NCBI GenBank assembly: GCA_002436025.1 | Contig: DIXM01000002.1 | Coordinates: 310,001 to 374,000, forward strand | Reading direction: 5' to 3' | Length of the DNA stretch: 64,000 bases | Source of the DNA: a candidate division Hyd24-12 bacterium UBA6080 | GTDB taxonomy: Bacteria > Fermentibacterota > Fermentibacteria > Fermentibacterales > JCC-6 | Shown: piece by piece, positions 32,560 through 40,789 of the stretch | How positions within the stretch are numbered: the stretch's first letter is position 1 | Layout of the letters: each line of letters opens with the position of its first letter | Notes under the pieces: model-generated | Database searches by the model: none | Seen by the model: the letters and a program-made list of their open reading frames with translations, nothing else | Told to the model about the DNA's origin: nothing | Translations under genes and position numbers: made by a program

Positions 32560-34215
32560 ATGCAACTGCTTGCTAAGCTTGAGAATCTGCTTGAGAAACG
32601 CGGCGCTGCGGTCCGGGGGGATCTTTCCAGGGCTGCCATGATCGATGCGTCGGTGAAGAACCGTGATGCCATGGTCATGAAGTGCGGCGCCCTGGCCACA
32701 TGGACCAGACCCGAATCTTCCGGAAGAAGCCCCAAGGACACTGTCATCGTGAAGCGGCCCGAGAGCAGCGATCTCGTGGACTGGACCAGCCCGAACAACC
32801 TTCCCCTCGAACCTGAGACCTTCGACATGGTCTGGGATGATGCGCTCGGCAATCTTGAGAAGGTTCCCGGCATCTTCATCACCGAAAGGGTTGTCGGCGC
32901 CGACTCCAGGTACGCCCTTCCGGTCAGGGTGATCACCGACACCGCCCTCACAGCCCTTTTTACCGACAACATGTTCAGACCGGTGCCGGCAGACATTCAC
33001 AGGTCCGTTTTCCATTCCAGGCCCTACACCATTGTGGTTCTGCCCAGCCACAAACTCGACCAGGTCCGCTACGCCGGCAGGCTCAGGAACGACCCGGCAC
33101 TGGGCGGAGCCTCCACAATGGTCGTCGCCATGGACATGGACAGGATGCTTGGCATCGTGTACGGCAGCGCGTACTGCGGAAGCGTCAAGAAGCTGGTCTT
33201 CACGGTGATGAACTACCTTCTTCCAGCCGAAGGCGTGCTTCCCCTTCATTGCAGCGCAAACGAGGGCCCGGACGGCAGCTGCGCCCTAATGCTGGGGCTG
33301 TCCGGAACGGGCAAGACAACACTCTCCGCAGATGCGTCCCGGGCTCTTCTCGGAGACGACGAACATGGCTGGAGCGACCACGGAACCGCCAATTTCGAGT
33401 ACGGCTGCTATGCCAAGCTGGTTGACCTTTCCGCGGAGAAGGAGCCCGACATTTACAGGGCGTGTTTCCACGACGACAACTACCTTAATCACGGCGCCAT
33501 CATCGAGAATGTCATGACCTACCCCGACGGGAGCTTCGACCTTTTTGACAAGAGGCTCACCGAGAACTCACGCGGCAGTTACCCCCTGAGCTTCCTGCCC
33601 AGCATCAAGGAGTCAAGCACCGGCGGCCATCCCGGAACCATCGTCTTCCTCACCGCCGACGCCAACGGTGTCATTCCCCCCATCTCCAAACTCACGATGA
33701 ACCAGGCCATGTTCTGGTTCCTCATGGGCTACACGAGCAAGCTCGCGGGGACCGAAACCGGCATCGTCGAGCCCGTGAGCACGTTCAGCCGTTTCTTCGG
33801 CGGACCCTTCATGCCGCTGAAGCCAGGCGTTTACGCCGGCATGCTGGGCGAAAAACTCGAGAAGCACAAAACCGAAGCCTTCCTTCTGAACACGGGCTGG
33901 AGCGGCGGCCCCTTCGGCATCGGGAAGCGCATCAGCCTTCCCCTCACCAGGACCATGCTGAACGCGGCCTTGAACGGCGAACTCCACAACGTGCCTTGTG
34001 TTCCCGACCCCTATTTCAAGGTCCTTGTTCCCCAGACCTGCCCCGGTCTTCCCGATTGCGGGATGCTCAACCCGGGCAACACCTGGTCCGACCCCGAAGC
34101 CTACCACGAACGGGCATCGAAGCTGGCGGGTGAGTTCGCCGCGCATTTCCTCAAGGCTTACGGAACCAGCGACCTTGATGAAAGTATCATCAGGGAGTGC
34201 CCTGGCCTCAACTGA
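32560..34215 (+). CDS. pckA: Phosphoenolpyruvate carboxykinase (ATP)
   Basis: The 551-residue enzyme interconverts oxaloacetate + ATP and PEP + CO2 + ADP. The P-loop GLSGTGKTTLSAD (~247-259), the metal-binding LLGDDEHGWSD, the substrate loop FHSRPYT and the lid region (FLTADANGVIPPISKLT, TSKLAGTETGI) identify the ATP-dependent type. In anaerobes it often runs toward oxaloacetate, conserving ATP; together with PpdK and Kor this supports a fermentative or reductive C4 pathway (inference). It has its own promoter. The next gene begins 15 bases later. Confidence 0.96.
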   Translation: MQLLAKLENLLEKRGAAVRGDLSRAAMIDASVKNRDAMVMKCGALATWTRPESSGRSPKDTVIVKRPESSDLVDWTSPNNLPLEPETFDMVWDDALGNLEKVPGIFITERVVGADSRYALPVRVITDTALTALFTDNMFRPVPADIHRSVFHSRPYTIVVLPSHKLDQVRYAGRLRNDPALGGASTMVVAMDMDRMLGIVYGSAYCGSVKKLVFTVMNYLLPAEGVLPLHCSANEGPDGSCALMLGLSGTGKTTLSADASRALLGDDEHGWSDHGTANFEYGCYAKLVDLSAEKEPDIYRACFHDDNYLNHGAIIENVMTYPDGSFDLFDKRLTENSRGSYPLSFLPSIKESSTGGHPGTIVFLTADANGVIPPISKLTMNQAMFWFLMGYTSKLAGTETGIVEPVSTFSRFFGGPFMPLKPGVYAGMLGEKLEKHKTEAFLLNTGWSGGPFGIGKRISLPLTRTMLNAALNGELHNVPCVPDPYFKVLVPQTCPGLPDCGMLNPGNTWSDPEAYHERASKLAGEFAAHFLKAYGTSDLDESIIRECPGLN

Positions 34216-34230
34216 CGGGACGGTTCGCAT

Positions 34231-35580
34231 TTGCACGCACTGGCTCTGACCGCCCTGCTGGTGACCGGGGTTTTCAATTCGCTGGTACCCCACCCGGGAG
34301 ACCAGGAGGGCAAGGCCGCCGTACCCACCTCCTACGGGTGCATCGTGGCGGGGAACACCCCGGCGGGCGGAAGCGGCGACACGCAGGTTCTCCTTGCGGG
34401 TTTCGACAATGCGGGCGAGCTGCTCTGGGTCGATTCACTGATAAGGGGAAGAAGCTGCAACCTGATCTCCATGACCGCCGTCGAGGGGGGAATGGTCATA
34501 ACCGGTTCCATGACCGAAGAGGAAGTGGGTGTCATGGCAATGGCCCTGTTCGTGGACGAGAACGGACAGGTCCTGTGGGAGTACAGGAACAGGTTGAGCA
34601 ATGAGCACTTCACTTCGGCGTGCCAGGGAGTCGACGGCACCATCCTCTGCGCGGGGGGCACGACCAACGAGGGCGCCGGGGGATTCGACGTGGTGATGGC
34701 CGCCATGGACCCCGACGGAACACTTTTATGGAGGAAGACGCTGGGAACGGCGGAAGAGGAGACCGCCCATCACGTGGCGCCCTGCGCGGACGGCGGTTAC
34801 ATAATCTCAGGGCTGGCCATGGGCTGGGGAGCGGGTCTGGGGGATTACTGGATAATCCGCACCGACTCCCAGGGTGACACTCTCTGGAGCACGACCTGCG
34901 GCGGTCCCCAGTTCGATTACCCCTGGAGGACGATCCAGCACGGCGATTGCTTCTACGTGACGGGTTCCACCCTCTCTTTCGGCATGGGCAGCTACGACTG
35001 GTGGGTGCTGAAACTCGACGACCAGGGCGCGATCATCTGGGATACCGTCTGGGGCAACAAGGGCACCGATACCAGCATGGCGCTCACCGTCAGCGAGGGC
35101 AGGGCGGTCGCAGCAGGTTACTCCGAACCGGAGACCGGCAACATCGTTCAGACCGTCGTTCTCTTCGGCGAGGAGGATGGAGAAGTCCTGGATGAGTGGG
35201 TCTACGACGCCGGCCTCGTGAGACAGATAACGGAGTTGCCCGGGGGCGGGTTCCTGCTCGGCGGCTCGGGCATTCTGATCGGGGAGGACGTCATGGCGAA
35301 GGAGATCGACGCACAGGGCAACTGCCCTCCGCTGGGAATAGGGGGAAGCGTGACCCCGAACGCTCCGGTACTCTCACCCAACCCCGCCTGTTCAATGGCC
35401 TTGTTCAGAACCTCCCCCGGCGCCACTGCTGTACAGGTGTTCGATCTGTCCGGCAGGCTGGTGTGGGAGGGCGCTCCTGCTGACGGTTCACTCCAGCTTG
35501 ATGTGACGGGGTTCAGGACCGGTGTCTACCTGGTGTCCGACGGGGTGGCCCTGCCTTCAAGGCTTGTGGTCCTCAGATGA
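34231..35580 (+). CDS. Secreted propeller-like protein with Por-type C-terminal sorting domain
   Basis: The 449-residue protein is made of repeats of the form (G)xD-x-W-(V/I)-x-(K/R)-x-D-x-x-G-x-x-(L/I)-W (for example GDYWIIRTDSQGDTLWS and YDWWVLKLDDQGAIIWD), a beta-propeller-type pattern common in secreted FCB proteins. The last ~75 residues (LSPNPACSMALFRTS, VQVFDLSGRLVWEG, GVYLVSD, RLVVLR) form a type-A Por secretion C-terminal domain. The TTG start gives a short hydrophobic signal (ALALTALLVTGVFNSL). Export by a type IX-like route is inferred from the C-terminal domain only. Confidence 0.8.
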   Translation: MHALALTALLVTGVFNSLVPHPGDQEGKAAVPTSYGCIVAGNTPAGGSGDTQVLLAGFDNAGELLWVDSLIRGRSCNLISMTAVEGGMVITGSMTEEEVGVMAMALFVDENGQVLWEYRNRLSNEHFTSACQGVDGTILCAGGTTNEGAGGFDVVMAAMDPDGTLLWRKTLGTAEEETAHHVAPCADGGYIISGLAMGWGAGLGDYWIIRTDSQGDTLWSTTCGGPQFDYPWRTIQHGDCFYVTGSTLSFGMGSYDWWVLKLDDQGAIIWDTVWGNKGTDTSMALTVSEGRAVAAGYSEPETGNIVQTVVLFGEEDGEVLDEWVYDAGLVRQITELPGGGFLLGGSGILIGEDVMAKEIDAQGNCPPLGIGGSVTPNAPVLSPNPACSMALFRTSPGATAVQVFDLSGRLVWEGAPADGSLQLDVTGFRTGVYLVSDGVALPSRLVVLR

Positions 35581-35640
35581 GACTTCTTCATGTTTTCTGC
35601 ATATTGAAGACGGTCCTTGTTTCGAAGGAGGGATGAGACG

Positions 35641-36207
35641 ATGAGATTCACAGCGGTATTGTTTCTGGCGGCTGCGGCGCTCTTTGCCGGCGGCCATGGG
35701 GACAGGGCTTCCCTCAGCTTTTCCGTGGGAGCCGGAGTGCTTACTCCCTGGCTCTTCAGCGAGGACACCCAGGCCGGAACGGGTTTCGGCGGGATGTTGG
35801 GCGTCGAAACACCCATGACCCAGGGCAACCAGTTCGCCCTCAAGGCGGGGTTCTTCACGGCCGGCACCGACAACGAGGCCTTCAGCTCCGTGGCTTTCGT
35901 TCCACTCACCCTGAGCTACCGTATGTACCCTTTCTACAGAAGATATGCCGGCCCCCGGGGCATCGAACCCCTCATCGGCATCCATGCCGGCGGGGTGCTT
36001 GCCTGGGACAGCGCCGAAGGTGACGGCGAAAGCACGACAACCGGAGGCGGGATAGTCGGCGCTGAACTGGGCGCCCGTATTCCGTTCGGCTGGACCAATT
36101 ACTTCGAGCTTTCAGCCATTGCGGACTTCATGCCCCTCGGCGCATCCCTTGCCGGCGAGGAGAAGGAGTGCGGCGCGCTCAGGCTCATGGCTTCGGTGGT
36201 GTTCTGA
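35641..36207 (+). CDS. Small outer membrane beta-barrel protein
   Basis: The 188-residue protein has a signal peptide (MRFTAVLFLAAAALFAGG) and OMP_b-brl-like alternating strands (LSFSVGAGVLTPW, FGGMLGVETPM, EPLIGIHAGGVLAW, EKECGALRLMASVVF with terminal F). No function is known. The ATG at 35641 follows GAAGGAGGG. It is the last gene before the low-GC island. Confidence 0.72.
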   Translation: MRFTAVLFLAAAALFAGGHGDRASLSFSVGAGVLTPWLFSEDTQAGTGFGGMLGVETPMTQGNQFALKAGFFTAGTDNEAFSSVAFVPLTLSYRMYPFYRRYAGPRGIEPLIGIHAGGVLAWDSAEGDGESTTTGGGIVGAELGARIPFGWTNYFELSAIADFMPLGASLAGEEKECGALRLMASVVF

Positions 36208-36384
36208 ACGAGTTGGTTTTGGGTGTCTTCCCCCCAGAAGCAATCTGCCCCCCTACTCAAGTTCTAAGTAGAACTGTGAGCTATATGCTGGGCGGGTGAG
36301 CTGATGTTGGATTCGCAGTGAGCCACAAGCAGACTGAAATCGGGAGTTTGAACTGGTTGTCTGGCTCACAGAAAAGAAGAGATA
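36208..36384. other. Low-GC intergenic stretch with inverted repeats before the nuclease gene
   Basis: The GC content drops sharply here. It holds a palindrome GTTCTAAGTAGAAC (36261-36274) and an imperfect long inverted repeat with core GTGAGCCA (36318-36325) and TGGCTCAC (36362-36369), the latter ending 15 bases before the nuclease ATG. GTGAGC also occurs at two further sites in between. It is a possible operator or an integration footprint. Confidence 0.5.
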
Positions 36385-37554
36385 ATGGTCGAGAAGCACA
36401 CCGGGATGAATTTCCACGCACTTGTATCTGCCATCAGAGAGGCACATGAGCATCTTGCCGCCAGAGCAGGCAAAGCAATTAATGTCAGTTTAACATTGCG
36501 TAACTGGATTATTGGCTTTTACATTCGGGAATACGAACAGAATGGGATGGACAGGGCGGAATACGGTGGCAACCTTCTGGCTGATCTCGCTAATCGGCTT
36601 CATAGCGAAGGATTGAAACGAACCGCAGAGCGGGAGCTTCGCAGATACAGGCAATTCTATCTTTCATACCCGCAGATTCGGGAGACGGTGTCTACCGAAT
36701 TCCTCGTCATGCCGCCCAATCAGATGTTTCAGCTTCCACTCGCAATTCGGGATTCAATGACTACCGAATCAGGGGGTGCAGACACCACAGCGAGCAGGAA
36801 TAGAGAAGCCACCGGTTTTCGAATCCCACCGGAAGAATTGATAAGTCGTTTGTCATTCAGTCACTTTGTGGAGCTCATACAGATTGATGATGCAACAAAA
36901 CGGCTCTTCTATGAAATCGAATGCGTTCAAGGAAATTGGTCAATACGGGAGCTTCAACGGCAGATTGGCAGTCTTTACTATGAGCGTTCAGGCCTGTCCA
37001 GGAACAAGGAGAAACTCAGGGAGCTCGTTCAATCATGTTCACAGCATACAGAATCCAAACTGGCAGTTCGAGATCCTTACGTCTTCGAGTTTTTGGGCAT
37101 TGAATCAAAAGAGGTCATGAGTGAATCCGATCTTGAGCTTGCACTGCTGGACAAACTGCAAGATTTCCTGCTGGAACTTGGATATGGCTTTTGTTTCGAA
37201 GCAAGGCAGAAACGGATTCTTATAGGCAACACATATGGATTCGTCGATCTTGTATTCTACCACCGCATACTGAAGTGCCATGTATTGATTGATTTGAAAG
37301 TCGAGCAGTTCACCCACGAGAACATTGGCCAATTGAATACGTATGTCAGCTGGTACAGAAAGAACATGATGCTGGAGGGCGACAGTCAACCGATTGGTAT
37401 TCTTCTGTGTGCACAAAAAGACAATAGCCTTGTAGAGTATGCCTTGGCCGGAATGGATAATAAATTGTTTGTTTCCAAGTATCAGCTTGAGCTGCCAAGC
37501 GTAGAAGACATGAAGCGATTTCTGGAACATAGCATTTGTAATTCTGATGTATAG
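36385..37554 (+). CDS. YhcG/DUF1016-family PD-(D/E)XK nuclease
   Basis: This is a 389-residue protein. The N-terminal DUF1016-type helical domain (~10-100: INVSLTLRNWIIGFYIREYE, RTAERELRRYRQFYLSYP) is followed by a PD-(D/E)XK nuclease domain (~250-375) with YGFVDLVFYHR (D288), VLIDLKV (D303, K305; usually IELK) and NIGQLNTYVSWY. Members have been linked to restriction systems and mobile DNA. The gene is much AT-richer than its neighbours and uses different codons, so it was probably acquired by transfer. No methylase or specificity gene accompanies it. The ATG follows AAGAAGAGA; the gene looks intact. Confidence 0.9.
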   Translation: MVEKHTGMNFHALVSAIREAHEHLAARAGKAINVSLTLRNWIIGFYIREYEQNGMDRAEYGGNLLADLANRLHSEGLKRTAERELRRYRQFYLSYPQIRETVSTEFLVMPPNQMFQLPLAIRDSMTTESGGADTTASRNREATGFRIPPEELISRLSFSHFVELIQIDDATKRLFYEIECVQGNWSIRELQRQIGSLYYERSGLSRNKEKLRELVQSCSQHTESKLAVRDPYVFEFLGIESKEVMSESDLELALLDKLQDFLLELGYGFCFEARQKRILIGNTYGFVDLVFYHRILKCHVLIDLKVEQFTHENIGQLNTYVSWYRKNMMLEGDSQPIGILLCAQKDNSLVEYALAGMDNKLFVSKYQLELPSVEDMKRFLEHSICNSDV

Positions 37555-37656
37555 ATATAGTTAGACATATGTATCAGATATTAATAAATACATACAATAG
37601 TATGCTACTGCTGGAGAAGGATCGATATGAACGGTGAGGTCGATTCTGGTCTCTGA
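37555..37656. other. AT-rich right flank of the nuclease island
   Basis: The gap between convergent genes is strongly AT-rich, with an inverted repeat ATGTAT (37569-37574) and ATACAT (37588-37593). No clear terminator or direct repeat marking an insertion is seen. Confidence 0.4.
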
Positions 37657-38736
37657 TTACCTGAGCAGAATGAACCTTTCCCTCTCCGAACAGTCGGGAC
37701 GCGAAAGAACCGCTGTATAGACGCCGGCAGGGCCGGTGAACCCGAAGATGCTGCCGCCTCCGGGAAGTGTTCCGGTGTGCATCCGTGAGACAAGCCTTCC
37801 CGAAAGGTCGTAGACATCGAGTGTCACCGATTCAGTTTCCGTAAGGCTCACCAGAAGCTCCGCCGAGTCCCGGCACGGGTTGTTCGCAACACTAAGAACC
37901 CGGGGACCCGGAATTGAAGCCGAAGTCTCATCAGCCACTCCTCCAAAAACAGGTATCTCAAGGGCGCTGAGGTAGTAACCGCCGTCGGTCCCTTTGAAGG
38001 CCCAGTAAACGTAAGACCCCGACATTGTCAGCCCCAGGGATTCCAAAACCGGCACGGGGCAGGGCTCCAGACCGTACTGTACGTATGTGCTGCCCGACCT
38101 CCAGAAAAAATGGAACTGGTGATCGTACCTTGTGGTGACGATAAGGGTGGGGAACTCATCGTAGTAAAGGGTGGCCACCTCGTGTGCCAGTATGCCGCCA
38201 ATGACACCCGTCACCGCAGGCAGGGCCGTGGCGCTGCTTCCGGAACCATCGGTTTCCATGCCGTACAACTGCCATGGGGGCGCAGCCGAGGCCTGGAAAA
38301 GAATGTCTGACATGCCGCCACCGAACCAGGTATCGAAGTCCAGCGCGCTTCCGCCGGTCGGGTCGGGGTTTGGGAACGAACTCCATGAATCCGACCCGTC
38401 GGAATGAAGGATGAGCAGGGGTGCCTGACCGTTGTTTATGTAATACTCGTGGGTGTTCGAGGGGTCCCACGCAACCCCGAAACCCGTTGAAACCCCTTCG
38501 GGCAGGGGGATCCCGCCCTCGTAAGCGCACCCCCACGGGTCGGCCAGGAACAGCAAGCCGTCGGCATTGCTTCGCAGGACCAGTTGACCGGTATCCCAGT
38601 TGTAGCTGATGTCCTGTATTCCGGTGACGTAGGGCACCTCCCATGTTCCTGCCACACTGATCTCGATGTCCTGGTACTCCGCAACGGGGCATGCCGCCGG
38701 AAATCCTGAGAGAACGACGATGATGAGTGGTACCAT
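37657..38736 (-). CDS. Secreted protein with Por-type C-terminal sorting domain
   Basis: The 359-residue protein has an N-terminal signal (MVPLIIVVLSGFPAACPVAE) and a body with propeller-like phrases (LLFLADPWGCAYEGGIPLPE, GFGVAWDPSN, EYYINNGQAPLLILHSDG). The C-terminal domain (SVANNPCRDSAELLVSL, VTLDVYDLSGRLVSRM, GVYTAVL, ERERFILLR) matches the type-A Por sorting domain. The ATG is 7 bases after GAGGAGGCG. It is probably a cell-surface or released protein; the enzyme function is unknown. It ends next to the low-GC island. Confidence 0.78.
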   Translation of the reverse strand: MVPLIIVVLSGFPAACPVAEYQDIEISVAGTWEVPYVTGIQDISYNWDTGQLVLRSNADGLLFLADPWGCAYEGGIPLPEGVSTGFGVAWDPSNTHEYYINNGQAPLLILHSDGSDSWSSFPNPDPTGGSALDFDTWFGGGMSDILFQASAAPPWQLYGMETDGSGSSATALPAVTGVIGGILAHEVATLYYDEFPTLIVTTRYDHQFHFFWRSGSTYVQYGLEPCPVPVLESLGLTMSGSYVYWAFKGTDGGYYLSALEIPVFGGVADETSASIPGPRVLSVANNPCRDSAELLVSLTETESVTLDVYDLSGRLVSRMHTGTLPGGGSIFGFTGPAGVYTAVLSRPDCSERERFILLR

Positions 38737-38772
38737 ACCCGCCTCCTCTGAGAGGGTTCAATTGCACGATTA

Positions 38773-38801
38773 CCGATAACACGCCCCGCACGCCCGGTCA
38801 A
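38773..38801 (-). promoter_or_regulatory. Possible sigma-70-type promoter of the secreted protein gene
   Basis: On the - strand, TTGACC (38801-38796), a 17-base spacer and TATCGG (38778-38773) lie 37 bases before the start of the gene at 38736. The -35 is good, the -10 moderate. Confidence 0.4.
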
Positions 38802-38836
38802 GCGCCGTCAAGTTCATTGGGATAGCGGAATGCCGG

Positions 38837-39916
38837 TCAGCCTTTGGTCGTGGTGGAAAGGACCGACGCCCCGAGCTGGCCGCATGCACCCTGCACGTCA
38901 GAGCCCCGTGACTTTCTGAGCGTGACGGCCGGGCAGCGGGGGAAGAGGCGTGCCATGAAGGCGCTCACTGCGGGTTCGTCGGGCCTTTTCCAGGGGAGGC
39001 TGGCAACCCGGTTGTAGAGCAGCAGGTTTATCTTGCAGGGCAGCCCCTGGGCGAAGTCGGCCAGGGCGTCGGCTTCACGTTCCGAATCGTTGACCCCGGC
39101 GATCAGGCAGTATTCGAGGGTGACCCTTCTCCCGATGGCATCGGTCCAGGCCACAAGGCTCTGCCTGAGCTGGTGGAGGCTTGTGGCCGCCGCTGCGGGA
39201 ACGAGCATCTCCCTGGTCTTCGCGACCGCGCTGTGCAGTGAGAGGGCCAGGCCGTACTGCCTGCCCAGTCTGGACAGTCTCTCGATCCCGTTGGGAAGCC
39301 CGATGGTGGAGATTGTGATCTTTCTCTGGCCTATGCAGATCCCTGAATCGTGGCTTATCACCAGAAGGGCGGGAAGCACCTGGTCGAGGTTGTCGAGCGG
39401 CTCGCCCATGCCCATGAGCACGACGTTCGATATCCTCTCCTGCGAGGCTTTCCTCAGTGCGTAGAGCTGGGCAGTTATCTCATGTGAGGTGAGGTTTCGC
39501 CTGAAGCCGACCTGCCCCGTCATGCAGAAGGCGCACTTCATCTTGCACCCGACCTGTGTGGAGAGGCATGCCGTAAGCCTTGGAGGGTCGGGGATGAGGA
39601 CGGATTCGGCCACCAGACCGTCGGGGAGCCTAAGGAGGAACCGCTGTGTGCCGTCGTCGCCGTCGGCCCTTTCGATGGTCTCGAGGACGGTAAGGGCGGC
39701 GCACTCGGAAAGCCTTTCCCGAAGCGCTTTCGGGATGTCAGTCATGTCGTTTACCGACTCCGCGCCCCTGTGATGTATCCAGGAGAAGAGCTGTCTGGCC
39801 CTGAACGGCCTTTCAAGAAGTTCGCCGGCGACCCAGTCTTCCAGCTCTTCCCACGGCATGCCCGTGAGGTTCTGGACCGGGGTATATTTGGATTCATCAG
39901 TCCTGTTCATGGTCAT
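38837..39916 (-). CDS. rlmN: Dual-specificity 23S/tRNA adenine-C2 methyltransferase RlmN
   Basis: This ~359-residue radical SAM enzyme methylates A2503 of 23S rRNA and A37 of some tRNAs. The N-terminal segment (RPFRARQLFSWIHHRG, DMTDIPKALRERL), the cluster motif QVGCKMKCAFCMTG (Cx3Cx2C), LMGMGEPLDNLD, ITISTIGLPNGI and the late catalytic cysteine (VQGACGQL) are present. The frame continues to 40309, but that part is antisense to mtnP. The start is ATG 39916 or ATG 39910; neither has a ribosome binding site. It is divergent from mtnP with only 15 bases between starts. Confidence 0.93.
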   Translation of the reverse strand: MTMNRTDESKYTPVQNLTGMPWEELEDWVAGELLERPFRARQLFSWIHHRGAESVNDMTDIPKALRERLSECAALTVLETIERADGDDGTQRFLLRLPDGLVAESVLIPDPPRLTACLSTQVGCKMKCAFCMTGQVGFRRNLTSHEITAQLYALRKASQERISNVVLMGMGEPLDNLDQVLPALLVISHDSGICIGQRKITISTIGLPNGIERLSRLGRQYGLALSLHSAVAKTREMLVPAAAATSLHQLRQSLVAWTDAIGRRVTLEYCLIAGVNDSEREADALADFAQGLPCKINLLLYNRVASLPWKRPDEPAVSAFMARLFPRCPAVTLRKSRGSDVQGACGQLGASVLSTTTKG

Positions 39917-39931
39917 GATGGAGGAAAGATA

Positions 39932-40789
39932 ATGGCAAAGCGTATCGGCATCATAGGAGGAAGCGGCCTCTATTCCATTCCCGGCATCATGGTGAAGGGC
40001 GTGGAGATGGTGGAGACGCCCTTTGGAGAACCGTCCTCCCCGGTGGTACTGGGGGAGCTTCACGGGGTGGAGACAGCGTTCATGGCCAGACACGGCGAGG
40101 GCCACAGGTTCACCCCTTCCGAGGTTCCCTATGCTGCCAACATTTACGCGCTCAAGTCGCTGGGGGTCGAAACGCTTGTCAGTTTCAGCGCCGTGGGAAG
40201 CCTGAGGGAGGAGATAGCTCCCAGGCATTTCGTGGTGCCCGACCAGTTGTTCGACAGGACGCTCGGGTCCCGGAGGAACACCTTCTTCGGCCGGGGCGCC
40301 GTGGCCCACGCCTCATTCGGAGACCCGTTCTGCCCGGCACTGCGCGGTGTTCTCACCCGCGCCGCCCAGTCCGCAGGAGCCGTCGTCCACTCCGGCGGAA
40401 CCCTTGTCGTGATGGAGGGCCCGGCCTTCAGCACCAGGGCGGAGAGCAATTTCTACAGGTCCATGGGCGCCTCCGTTATCGGCATGACTGCCCTGCCCGA
40501 GGCCAAGCTGGCACGGGAAGCCGGCATCTGCTACGCCACCATTGCCATGAGCACCGACTACGACTGCTGGCGCGAGGCCGGCGAGGACGTCACGGGTGCC
40601 ATGGTGTTCCGCGTCATGCAGGACAACGCCGCCATGGCCCTTGACGTGCTCGGTAAAGCCCTTGCCCTTCTGGGAAGCCCCGGATCACTTCCCAAGTGCA
40701 GCTGCAGGGAGCCACTGGGCGTGGTCACAGGTCACGACAAACGCGACGGCGAACTGATGAACTCGCTGGAAGTGGTTCTGAGGCGCTGA
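39932..40789 (+). CDS. mtnP: S-methyl-5'-thioadenosine phosphorylase
   Basis: The 285-residue enzyme splits methylthioadenosine with phosphate to adenine and methylthioribose-1-phosphate (methionine salvage). IGIIGGSGLYSIPG at the N-terminus, FMARHGEGHRFTPSEVPYAANI, FSAVGSLREEI, VVMEGPAFSTRAES and IGMTALPEAKLAREAGICYA, with STDYDCW, are family motifs; the D in STDYD fits adenine-type purine specificity. The ATG follows GGAGGAAAG by 3 bases. An open frame to 39770 overlaps rlmN and is not used. Its stop overlaps the thiL ATG (TGATG). Confidence 0.95.
   Translation: MAKRIGIIGGSGLYSIPGIMVKGVEMVETPFGEPSSPVVLGELHGVETAFMARHGEGHRFTPSEVPYAANIYALKSLGVETLVSFSAVGSLREEIAPRHFVVPDQLFDRTLGSRRNTFFGRGAVAHASFGDPFCPALRGVLTRAAQSAGAVVHSGGTLVVMEGPAFSTRAESNFYRSMGASVIGMTALPEAKLAREAGICYATIAMSTDYDCWREAGEDVTGAMVFRVMQDNAAMALDVLGKALALLGSPGSLPKCSCREPLGVVTGHDKRDGELMNSLEVVLRR

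Noticed and set aside
36208..37656. Complete restriction-modification or transposon unit
   Set aside because: No methylase, specificity subunit, transposase or target-site duplication is visible; only the nuclease gene is present.
39770..39931. N-terminal extension of mtnP
   Set aside because: Antisense to rlmN; the ATG at 39932 has GGAGGAAAG before it.
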